In this document: positions 18,225 through 25,729 of the stretch, piece after piece | Numbering within the stretch: position 1 is the stretch's first letter | How the letters are laid out: the number at the start of each line of letters is the position of its first letter | From: Pseudomonas sp. LS-2 | Lineage (GTDB): Bacteria; Pseudomonadota; Gammaproteobacteria; Pseudomonadales; Pseudomonadaceae | Assembly (NCBI RefSeq): GCF_003605735.1 | Contig: NZ_QXTJ01000045.1 | Coordinates: forward strand, 182,093 to 246,092 | Reading direction: 5' to 3' | Length of the DNA stretch: 64,000 bases | Program-made: the position numbers and the translations under genes | Notes under the pieces: model-generated | Told to the model about the DNA's origin: nothing | Database searches by the model: none | Seen by the model: only the letters and a program-made list of their open reading frames with translations

Positions 18225-19007
18225 TCAGTGAACATCCTTCCAGTATTCGCGCTTGAGCAAGTACGCGAAGATAAACAGCACCGCCAGATACAGCAGCACA
18301 TAGGTGCCGATGCGCTGGTGTTGCAGCTTGACCGGGTTTGCCGAGTAGGCAAGGAAGGTCACCAGATTCTTGATCTTCTCGTCGAACTGCTCTTCGGTCA
18401 GGGTGCCGGTTTTGGGCACGATGGTCAGTTGATCGCAAGCCTCGTGAGTCAGCGGTGAGCCGGTCAATGGGTCGTATTGTTTCTTGCCGCCCTCTTCGAC
18501 CTGAACCTGCTTGCACCCGATCACCTGACGACCTTGCAGCCCTACCAGAACGTTAGGCATCCCCACGTTAGGAAAGACTTTGTTATTCACGCCCCAGGGC
18601 CGCGCGGGATCCTCGTAGAACGAACGCAGATAACCGTAGAGCCAGTCAGTGCCGCGCACTCGCGCCACAAGGGTCAGGTCCGGTGGCGCAGCGCCAAACC
18701 AGGTCTTGGCATCGGCAGGCTGCATGCCGGCGACCATGTGATCGCCGATCTTCGCGCCGGTGAATACCAATTTCTCCAGCATCAGCTCGTGGGGAATCCC
18801 CAGATCATCCGCCACGCGCTCGTAACGCTGGAATTTGGCGCTGTGGCAACCCATGCAGTAGTTGACAAAAGTCCGCGCGCCGTCCTGCATGGCGACTTTA
18901 TCGGAAACATCGATGTCGACACTTTCCAGCTCCGGACCACCGTGTTCGGCGGCGAAAGACAGGACAGGCAAGGCAGCAAGAATAAAAACAGCCAATAGCT
19001 TTTTCAT
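18225..19007 (-). CDS. petC: Cytochrome c1 subunit of the bc1 complex
   Basis: Membrane-anchored c-type cytochrome passing electrons from the Rieske protein to soluble cytochrome c. The 260-residue product has a Sec signal (cleaved after about residue 20), the haem motif CMGCH near residue 51, a candidate Met axial ligand in the C-terminal half, and a C-terminal membrane anchor (about residues 232-250). The ATG at 19007 gives the signal peptide and overlaps the petB stop. Confidence 0.95.
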   Translation of the reverse strand: MKKLLAVFILAALPVLSFAAEHGGPELESVDIDVSDKVAMQDGARTFVNYCMGCHSAKFQRYERVADDLGIPHELMLEKLVFTGAKIGDHMVAGMQPADAKTWFGAAPPDLTLVARVRGTDWLYGYLRSFYEDPARPWGVNNKVFPNVGMPNVLVGLQGRQVIGCKQVQVEEGGKKQYDPLTGSPLTHEACDQLTIVPKTGTLTEEQFDEKIKNLVTFLAYSANPVKLQHQRIGTYVLLYLAVLFIFAYLLKREYWKDVH

Positions 19008-20218
19008 CAGCCAGTCACCCTTTCCGGAACCGGTTTTGTCTTCTCGATGCGCGTGTAGAACGGCATCAGGATGAAGTAGGCGAAGTACAGGAACGTACAC
19101 ACCTGTGACAGCAACGCACGACCGGGACTGGGCGGCAGAACCCCCAGAATTCCCAGAATCACGAAGGCCACACAAAACACCAGCAACCAGATTCGGCTGA
19201 GCCAGCCTTTGTAGCGCATGGACTTGACCGGGCTTCGATCAAGCCACGGCAGAACGAACAGCACCGCGATCGCGGCCCCCATGGCCATGACGCCCATGAG
19301 TTTGTCTGGAATGGCGCGCAAGATCGCGTAGAACGGCGTGAAGTACCAGACCGGCGCGATGTGCTCCGGCGTCTTGAACGCGTTGGCCTGTTCGAAGTTG
19401 GGCTTCTCCAGGAAATACCCGCCCATTTCCGGGAAGAAGAACACGACCGAACAGAAGATGAACAGGAACACCACGACACCGACAATATCCTTGACGGTGT
19501 AGTACGGATGAAAGGCGATACCGTCCAGCGGCTTGCCGTTCTCGTCCTTATGCTTCTTGATGTCCACGCCGTCAGGGTTATTCGACCCGACCTCGTGCAG
19601 TGCCAGCACATGCAGCACAACCAGACCCAGTATGACGATTGGCAGCGCAACCACGTGCAGGGCGAAGAAACGGTTCAGTGTAATGCCGGAGATCAGGTAG
19701 TCACCGCGAATCCATTGAGTCAGGTCATTGCCGATGACCGGGATTGCGCCGAACAGCGAGATGATCACCTGCGCGCCCCAATACGACATCTGGCCCCATG
19801 GCAGCAGATACCCCATGAACGCCTCGGCCATCAGCGCCAGGTAAATCAACATGCCGAAGATCCACACCAGCTCACGCGGCTTCTGGTACGAGCCGTAGAG
19901 CAATCCGCGGAACATATGCAGGTAGACGACGATGAAGAACGCCGAGGCGCCTGTGGAGTGCAGCAGGCGCAGGATCGAGCCGTACTCGACATCGCGCATG
20001 ATGTATTCGACAGACGCAAAAGCCTCTTCAGCCGAGGGCGTGTAACTCATCGTCAACCAGACGCCGGTGACGATCTGGTTGACCAGCACCAGCAGCGCCA
20101 GCGAGCCGAAGAAGTAGAAGAAGTTAAAGTTCTTGGGGGCGTAATACTTGCTGAGATGGTCTTCCCACATAGAAGTCGCAGGGAAGCGTGCATCGATCCA
20201 GTCCATGAATTTGCTCAT
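19007..20218 (-). CDS. petB: Cytochrome b subunit of the bc1 complex
   Basis: Polytopic quinol-oxidising subunit with two b haems. The 403-residue product shows family segments including LLHSTGASAFFIVVYLHMFR and GYLLPWGQMSYWGAQV, and the Qo-site PEWY-type region appears as PVWYFTPFYA. The upstream open frame is not coding; the ATG at 20218 overlaps the petA stop. Middle gene of petABC. Confidence 0.96.
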   Translation of the reverse strand: MSKFMDWIDARFPATSMWEDHLSKYYAPKNFNFFYFFGSLALLVLVNQIVTGVWLTMSYTPSAEEAFASVEYIMRDVEYGSILRLLHSTGASAFFIVVYLHMFRGLLYGSYQKPRELVWIFGMLIYLALMAEAFMGYLLPWGQMSYWGAQVIISLFGAIPVIGNDLTQWIRGDYLISGITLNRFFALHVVALPIVILGLVVLHVLALHEVGSNNPDGVDIKKHKDENGKPLDGIAFHPYYTVKDIVGVVVFLFIFCSVVFFFPEMGGYFLEKPNFEQANAFKTPEHIAPVWYFTPFYAILRAIPDKLMGVMAMGAAIAVLFVLPWLDRSPVKSMRYKGWLSRIWLLVFCVAFVILGILGVLPPSPGRALLSQVCTFLYFAYFILMPFYTRIEKTKPVPERVTG

Positions 20219-20811
20219 TACGCTTTCTCCTGATCGACACCAATGACGATGATTGAGTCCGACTCGTAGGAATGCGGCGGCACTGGCAGATTCAGCGGTG
20301 CAGGTTGCGCTTTGTAGACGCGCCCGGCCAGGTCGTAATGGGAGCCGTGACAAGGACAGAAGTAGCCGCCCACCCAGTCCTTGCCCAGGTCTGCGGGCGC
20401 CACTTCAGGGCGGAACGTGGGCGAACAGCCCAGATGCGTACAGATTCCGATCAGCAGCAGCATCTCGGGCTTGATCGAGCGGACCACCGGATCAACGTAG
20501 GCAGGCTGAACGGAGTTCTTGGATTCGGGATCGGAAAGCTGGCCGGTGATCTTGCCCAGGTTGGTGAGGATTTCCGGCGTGCGGTGAACGATGAAGACCG
20601 GCTGCCCGCGCCATTCGGCAATCATCTGCTGGCCCGGCTCAATCTTGCTGATGTTGACTTTTACGGGTGCGCCAGCCGCTTTGGCTTTGGCGCTGGGAAA
20701 CCATGACCCCACGAACGGGACCGCAGCCCCCACCGCTCCTGCTGCGCCAACCACGGAGGTGGCTGCGACAAGGAAGCGACGCCGGCCTGCATTCACGCCG
20801 TCATTGCTCAT
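20218..20811 (-). CDS. petA: Rieske iron-sulfur subunit of the bc1 complex
   Basis: Carries the [2Fe-2S] cluster that takes electrons from ubiquinol. The 197-residue product has a twin-Arg-like N-terminal anchor (GRRRFLVAATS) and a hydrophobic segment. The cluster ligands lie in CTHLGC and CPCHGSH. The ATG at 20811 (GAGGA just upstream) is preferred over one 5 codons earlier. Lead gene of petABC. Confidence 0.96.
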   Translation of the reverse strand: MSNDGVNAGRRRFLVAATSVVGAAGAVGAAVPFVGSWFPSAKAKAAGAPVKVNISKIEPGQQMIAEWRGQPVFIVHRTPEILTNLGKITGQLSDPESKNSVQPAYVDPVVRSIKPEMLLLIGICTHLGCSPTFRPEVAPADLGKDWVGGYFCPCHGSHYDLAGRVYKAQPAPLNLPVPPHSYESDSIIVIGVDQEKA

Positions 20812-21022
20812 TCCGTCCTCTCCCATCAGCTTTTAGAGGCCTGCTTGGTCAGGCTTCTCTTTTGAATTATTTTTCTAGCTGTCAAAAAAACCTGCCGAAT
20901 GGTAATTAAAAGCCCTTCAGGTCGCAAGGCTATTACCTTTTGGCGAAAACGGGAGGCCTTGTAGAACGGGGCATCCACGGATGAGTCGTGTCGTCACACC
21001 CAATAATAGACGCCCATAAAAA

Positions 21023-21053
21023 AACGCCCAGTTCCAAGAGGAAACTGAGCGTT
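21023..21053 (-). terminator. Rho-independent terminator of rplM-rpsI
   Basis: On the minus strand AACGCTCAGTTTCC pairs with GGAACTGGGCGTT (one G-U pair and one bulge) and is followed by a run of seven T. It lies about 20 nt after the rpsI stop. Confidence 0.88.
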
Positions 21054-21073
21054 CTTTTTGAACGAAAAGCGAA

Positions 21074-21466
21074 TTAACGCTTCGAGTACTGCGGACGCTT
21101 ACGCGCTTTACGCAGACCGACTTTCTTACGTTCAACTTCGCGAGCATCGCGAGTGACGAAGCCCGCTTTACGCAGAGCGCTACGCAGAGTTTCGTCGTAT
21201 TGCATCAGAGCGCGGGTGATGCCGTGGCGGATTGCGCCAGCTTGACCACTCACACCACCGCCGATGACAGTGACGTAGATGTCGAACTTTTCGACAGTCG
21301 CGGTCAGTTCCAGTGGCTGACGAACTACCATGCGGGCAGTTTCGCGGCCGAAGAACGTGTCCAGGGAGCGGTTGTTGATGGAGATGTTACCGGTGCCCGG
21401 ACGCAGGAAAACGCGAGCGGTTGCGGTCTTGCGACGGCCAGTGCCGTAATTTTGAGTCGCCGACAT
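21074..21466 (-). CDS. rpsI: 30S ribosomal protein S9
   Basis: Ribosomal protein of 130 residues, with the conserved start YGTGRRKTATARVF and the C-terminal basic tail ending KRPQYSKR that reaches the P-site tRNA. Co-transcribed with rplM, 14 nt downstream of its stop. Confidence 0.98.
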   Translation of the reverse strand: MSATQNYGTGRRKTATARVFLRPGTGNISINNRSLDTFFGRETARMVVRQPLELTATVEKFDIYVTVIGGGVSGQAGAIRHGITRALMQYDETLRSALRKAGFVTRDAREVERKKVGLRKARKRPQYSKR

Positions 21467-21480
21467 AATGAACTATTCCG

Positions 21481-21909
21481 TTAAAACTTCAGTTCTTGGG
21501 GCTGCTGAGCAGTATGAGGGTGTGCAGCGCCCGCATAGACTTTCAGCTTACGATACATGTCGCGACCCAGCGGGTTCTTAGGCAGCATGCCTTTGACCGC
21601 GGTCTCGATCACGCGCTCAGGAGCTTTGGCGATCAGCTTTTCAAAGTTGATCGACTTGATCCCGCCCGGGAAACCGGAGTGAGAGTAGTAGATCTTGTCG
21701 GAGGTTTTGGCACCAGTGACACGGATTTGCTCAGCGTTGATCACGACGATGTAGTCGCCAGTGTCGACGTGCGGAGTGTATTCCGGCTTGTGCTTGCCAC
21801 GCAGACGGCTCGCGATTTCGGTGGCCAGACGACCCAGGGTCTGGCCAGCAGCGTCGACGACGAACCAGTCGCGCTTTACTGTTTCCGGTTTAGCGGTAAA
21901 AGTTTTCAT
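21481..21909 (-). CDS. rplM: 50S ribosomal protein L13
   Basis: Ribosomal protein of 142 residues, showing KRDWFVVDAAGQTLGRLAT at the N-terminus and GMLPKNPLGRDMYRKLKVY near the C-terminus. First gene of the rplM-rpsI operon, preceded by a clear promoter. Confidence 0.98.
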   Translation of the reverse strand: MKTFTAKPETVKRDWFVVDAAGQTLGRLATEIASRLRGKHKPEYTPHVDTGDYIVVINAEQIRVTGAKTSDKIYYSHSGFPGGIKSINFEKLIAKAPERVIETAVKGMLPKNPLGRDMYRKLKVYAGAAHPHTAQQPQELKF

Positions 21910-21950
21910 TCTTTATAGCCTCAAAGGCCGCCCTGAAAAATAGACGGCGG

Positions 21951-21979
21951 AGCATACTCATTAGTACGGTCTTTGACAA
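21951..21979 (-). promoter_or_regulatory. Predicted sigma70 promoter of rplM-rpsI
   Basis: Minus strand: -35 TTGTCA (21974-21979), a 17-bp spacer and -10 TATGCT (21951-21956), about 42 bp upstream of the rplM ATG. Confidence 0.75.
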
Positions 21980-22149
21980 GTCAAAGGCCGCCGGGCACGA
22001 ACGCTATAGGGGGCTCGGGTCAGCGCGTTCGATCGCAGCGGTATCTTGTGGCGAGGGGCATCACTCCCACGACAAAGAGACGCGGAATTATGCAGATTGC
22101 GAAAAAAATTTCAACCTGCTTTTATGGCTCTTTTAAACAGGAGAGCCAG

Positions 22150-23187
22150 ATGGACTACCGCAAACTGGGCAGAACCGATCTCAATGTCAGCGCAATCTGC
22201 CTCGGCACGATGACCTGGGGCGAGCAAAACAGCGAGTCCGAGGCCTTCGCCCAGATCGAACGTGCCAAAGCCGCAGGCATCAATTTCATCGACACCGCCG
22301 AGATGTATCCGGTGCCGCCGAAGAAAGAAACCTACGCCAGCACCGAGACAATCATCGGCAACTGGTTCAAGAAAAGCGGTGACCGCGCCGACTGGATTCT
22401 CGCCAGCAAGATCGCCGGCCCCGGCAACGGCATCGATTACATTCGTGACGGTCACCCGAAATTCAACCGCGAGCATATCGTTGCCGCCGTTGACGCGAGC
22501 CTCAAGCGTTTGCAGACCGACTACCTGGACCTTTATCAGCTTCACTGGCCGGAGCGCAGCACCAACTTTTTCGGCAAACTGGGCTACACCCACAGCGACG
22601 AGCAGTTCACGCCGCTGCTTGAGGTGCTCCAGGCGCTGGATGAGCAGGTCAAGGCAGGCAAGATTCGCCATGTCGGCCTGTCTAACGAAACCGCGTGGGG
22701 CACGATGAAGTTTCTGGCGGAGTCGCAGACGCACGGGCTGACACGTCCGGTGTCGATCCAGAACCCGTACAACCTGCTCAACCGCAGCTTCGAAGTGGGT
22801 CTTGCGGAAGTGGCGATTCGTGAACAGTGCGGTCTGCTGGCGTATTCGCCGATGGCGTTCGGCATGCTGTCCGGCAAGTACGAGAATGGCGCCCGTCCGC
22901 CGAAAGGTCGTCTGAGCCTGTACAGCCGCTTTACCCGTTACTTCAATCCGCAATCGGAAGCGGCGTGTGCCCGGTATGTGGCTCTGGCCCGAGAGCACGA
23001 TCTGGACCCGGCACAAATGGCTCTGGCGTTCGTCACCAGCCGCACGTTCGTGACCAGCAACATCATTGGTGCAACGACGCTGGAACAGCTGGACAGCAAT
23101 CTGGAAAGCTTCAATCTGGTGCTGTCCGAGGAAGTGCTGGCTGGCATCGAAGCGATTCACAAGGATCAGCCCAATCCTGCGCCTTGA
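22150..23187 (+). CDS. Tas-like NADP-dependent aldo/keto reductase
   Basis: Soluble (beta/alpha)8 oxidoreductase of 345 residues, close in pattern to E. coli Tas. It shows RKLGRTDLNVSAICLGTMTWG at the N-terminus. The catalytic tetrad candidates are Asp and Tyr in FIDTAEMYP, Lys in ASKIAG and His in YQLHWPER. NADP-binding residues lie in the C-terminal SNIIGATTLEQL stretch. The ATG at 22150 follows GGAGAG; a longer frame upstream has no family similarity. Substrate unknown. Confidence 0.88.
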   Translation: MDYRKLGRTDLNVSAICLGTMTWGEQNSESEAFAQIERAKAAGINFIDTAEMYPVPPKKETYASTETIIGNWFKKSGDRADWILASKIAGPGNGIDYIRDGHPKFNREHIVAAVDASLKRLQTDYLDLYQLHWPERSTNFFGKLGYTHSDEQFTPLLEVLQALDEQVKAGKIRHVGLSNETAWGTMKFLAESQTHGLTRPVSIQNPYNLLNRSFEVGLAEVAIREQCGLLAYSPMAFGMLSGKYENGARPPKGRLSLYSRFTRYFNPQSEAACARYVALAREHDLDPAQMALAFVTSRTFVTSNIIGATTLEQLDSNLESFNLVLSEEVLAGIEAIHKDQPNPAP

Positions 23188-23216
23188 GAAGACTTGATGA
23201 ACGCTGCATAGACCTT

Positions 23217-23286
23217 CTGTAGCAGTCCGGCTCGCCGGCGGTGGCGTAAGCGAGAACGCTACCGCCGGCAAGCCGGACTGCTACAG
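23217..23286. repeat. REP-type long hairpin (CTGTAGCAGTCCGGCTCGCCGGCGG family)
   Basis: Arms of about 27 nt starting CTGTAGCAGTCCGGCT and ending AGCCGGACTGCTACAG form a nearly perfect hairpin around GGCGTAAGCGAGAACGC. It sits between the convergent aldo-keto reductase and acyl-CoA dehydrogenase genes and could also act as a transcription barrier. Confidence 0.85.
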
Positions 23287-23340
23287 GGGATCTTATCGCT
23301 GCAGGGATTCGGGTCCCTCAGCAAGATCGATGCATTATCC

Positions 23341-24477
23341 CTACAAAGCCCGCGCAATGATCTCTTTCATGATCTCGTTGGTGCCAGCGTAAATCCGCTG
23401 CACTCGCGCATCCGCCCAGGCGCGGGCTATCGGGTACTCCCACATGAAACCGTAGCCGCCGTGCAGCTGGACGCACTCGTCGAGCACCTTGCATTGCAGA
23501 TCGGTGGACCAGTACTTGGCCATCGCAGCGGTCGGCACATCCAGCTTGCCATCCAGATGCAATTCCAGACAGCGATCAATGAAGGTACGGCCGATCTGCA
23601 CCTCGGTCGCGATCTCGGCCAGTTTGAAGCGCGTGTTCTGAAAGTCGGCGATGGCCTGGCCGAATGCCTTGCGCTCGCGGGTGTATGCCAAGGTCCATTG
23701 CAAGGCCGACTCCGCCGAGGCGATGGCACCGATAGCGACAGTGAGGCGCTCCTGCGGCAACTCCTGCATCAGATAGGCAAAGCCCATCCCGGCCTGCCCC
23801 AGAAGGTTTTCCTTAGGAATTCGTACATCCTGAAAGAATAGTTCAGACGTGTCCTGCGCCTTCATGCCGACTTTTTCCAGACGCTTGCCCTTCTCGAATC
23901 CAGGCGTCCCCGCTTCCACCAGAAACAGGCTGGTGCCCTTGGCGCCTGCTTTGGGATCGGTCTTGGCGACCACGATGACCAGGTCAGCCAGAAAACCGTT
24001 GGTGATAAACGTTTTGGAACCATTGATAACGTACTCGTCGCCGTCCAGCACGGCCGTGGTCTTGACTCCCTGCAGATCGGAACCGGCGCCCGGCTCGGTC
24101 ATGGCAATCGCGGTCACCAGCTCGCCAGACACCATTTTCGGCAAGTACTTGTGCTTCAGGGCCTCACTTGCGTAATGCAGGATGTAGGGCGCGACGATGT
24201 CCGAGTGCAGGGAAAACCCGATCCCGGTCAGGCCCAATCGGTAGATTTCTTCGATGACCACCGTGGTGTAGAGAAAATCAGCCGCCATGCCGCCATATTC
24301 TTCCGGCAGGTGCGAACACAACATGCCTTGCTCGCCCGCCTTGTTCCACAGCGCGCGATCCACATGCCCCTGCTTCTCCCATTGCGCATGAAATGGCGCG
24401 GCTTCCTGTTCGAGGAACTTACGGACGCTGTCGCGAAAAAGCTCGTGCTCGGAGCTGAAAAGTGTTCTTGGAAGCAT
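23341..24477 (-). CDS. Acyl-CoA dehydrogenase, LCAD/isovaleryl-type
   Basis: FAD enzyme introducing an alpha-beta double bond into an acyl-CoA; 378 residues. It shows the FAD signatures AMTEPGAGSDLQG and QLHGGYGFMWEYPIARAWAD, and the C-terminal YAGTNEIMKEI. The MCAD catalytic-Glu position (E in YEGT) is Ala here. The base is instead predicted in QELPQERL, as in mammalian LCAD and isovaleryl-CoA dehydrogenase. Start at ATG 24477 (11 residues before the DSVRKFLEQE helix); a longer frame upstream is unlikely. Chain-length preference unknown. Confidence 0.9.
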   Translation of the reverse strand: MLPRTLFSSEHELFRDSVRKFLEQEAAPFHAQWEKQGHVDRALWNKAGEQGMLCSHLPEEYGGMAADFLYTTVVIEEIYRLGLTGIGFSLHSDIVAPYILHYASEALKHKYLPKMVSGELVTAIAMTEPGAGSDLQGVKTTAVLDGDEYVINGSKTFITNGFLADLVIVVAKTDPKAGAKGTSLFLVEAGTPGFEKGKRLEKVGMKAQDTSELFFQDVRIPKENLLGQAGMGFAYLMQELPQERLTVAIGAIASAESALQWTLAYTRERKAFGQAIADFQNTRFKLAEIATEVQIGRTFIDRCLELHLDGKLDVPTAAMAKYWSTDLQCKVLDECVQLHGGYGFMWEYPIARAWADARVQRIYAGTNEIMKEIIARAL

Positions 24478-24622
24478 GGGACACCTTGGCTTGGGGATTG
24501 TCGGACACAGCGGCATCCAGAGCGTATGCCGAGGCGATTGACGACGACACTGGACACATCAGACAAAAAATAAGACGATCACGCCGTTGCTTGACCACTT
24601 TCCCATATAAGAACAACAGATC

Positions 24623-25618
24623 ATGTCTACTCAACCAAACGTGCCGTTGCGGCGCGTCAGCATCCTCGCGATTGACGGAATCTTCGCCTCCACCCTGACT
24701 CAGGCCAAAGACTTCTTCCATCTGGCCAGCCTGCGTTATGGCAAACAGCTGGGCCAGGGGCTCAAACCCGCGTTCGAAACCCGACTGGTCAGCCCGGACG
24801 GCCAACAGGTGCGCAGCTTCAGTGAAGTCGTGTTACCTGTGGACGGTGCACTGGAAAGCGCCGACATCATCATCCTCCCCGCCTTCGTCGACAATTTCGA
24901 CACCCTGCGCGAACGTTACCCGCAAATCCTGCCCTGGTTGCGCGAACAGCACGCCCGAGGCGCAGTGCTCTGCGGCGAAGCGAGCGGTGTGTTCTGGCTC
25001 GCGGAGGCCGGTTTGCTGGACGGCAAAGAGGCCACGACTTACTGGCGCTTCTTCAACGAGTTCGCCGAACGCTTCCCCGGTGTTCTGCTCAATCAGGAAA
25101 AACACCTGACCGACGCCGATAATCTGTACTGCGCCGGCGGCACGATCTCCGCGTGCGATCTGTATATCTACCTGATCGAGCGCTTCTGCGGCGCCAACGT
25201 CGCGCAGACCGTGGCGCGGGACATTCTGTATGAAGTACAGCGCAGCTATGCGCCGGGCCGGATCGGCTTCGGGGGCCAGAAACTGCATCAGGACGTGATC
25301 ATCCTGCAGATCCAGCATTGGCTGGAGGGGCACTTCGCTGACAAATTCCGTTTCGAAGACGTCGCTCGCGAACACGGCATGAGCATTCGCAACTTCATGC
25401 GCCGCTTCCAGACGGCCACCGGCGACAAGCCGCTGCATTACTTGCAGCGCCTGCGCATCGAAACCGCCAAGGGCCTGCTCTCTGGCTCGCGCAAAAGCAT
25501 CAAGACCATCAGCTACGAAGTCGGCTACGACGACGCCAGCTTTTTCGCCCGCCTGTTCCGGCAACATACTGATCTGTCACCGAATCAGTATCGCCAGCAA
25601 TTTCAGCAGGCGGCCTGA
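24623..25618 (+). CDS. GlxA-family AraC-type regulator (DJ-1/PfpI domain plus HTH)
   Basis: 331-residue transcription factor. Residues about 10-190 form a class I glutamine-amidotransferase/DJ-1-like sensor domain; residues about 230-328 form an AraC/XylS double helix-turn-helix with FEDVAREHGMSIRNFMRRF and the conserved SYEVGYDDASFFARLFR. The nucleophile-elbow Cys of DJ-1 proteins is absent at its usual place (LCGEASGVFWLAEAG has Ala there), which fits a ligand sensor rather than an enzyme. It lies 111 nt upstream of the monooxygenase cassette on the same strand and may control it, but this is unproven. Confidence 0.9.
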   Translation: MSTQPNVPLRRVSILAIDGIFASTLTQAKDFFHLASLRYGKQLGQGLKPAFETRLVSPDGQQVRSFSEVVLPVDGALESADIIILPAFVDNFDTLRERYPQILPWLREQHARGAVLCGEASGVFWLAEAGLLDGKEATTYWRFFNEFAERFPGVLLNQEKHLTDADNLYCAGGTISACDLYIYLIERFCGANVAQTVARDILYEVQRSYAPGRIGFGGQKLHQDVIILQIQHWLEGHFADKFRFEDVAREHGMSIRNFMRRFQTATGDKPLHYLQRLRIETAKGLLSGSRKSIKTISYEVGYDDASFFARLFRQHTDLSPNQYRQQFQQAA

Positions 25619-25675
25619 ACACGGAAAACGATCGCCCAACTGATTGTGCGCTACATAGCTATGACCCTCCTGCCC

Positions 25676-25721
25676 GTCCTCTTCAGTAGCCTGATATCCA
25701 TCACGCCACACTGAAGAGGAC
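25676..25721 (+). promoter_or_regulatory. 12-bp perfect inverted repeat overlapping the monooxygenase ribosome-binding site
   Basis: GTCCTCTTCAGT (25676-25687) and ACTGAAGAGGAC (25710-25721) are perfect inverted copies with a 22-nt spacer. The right arm contains GAAGAGGA, the best Shine-Dalgarno match, ending about 9 nt before the ATG at 25730. It could be a transcription-factor operator (half-sites 34 bp centre to centre) or, in RNA, a hairpin hiding the ribosome-binding site. Confidence 0.6.
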
Positions 25722-25729
25722 CGGTCAGG

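Noticed and set aside
22081..22149. An N-terminally extended aldo-keto reductase starting upstream of 22150.
   Set aside because: The extra residues are unlike the family, and GGAGAG precedes the ATG at 22150.
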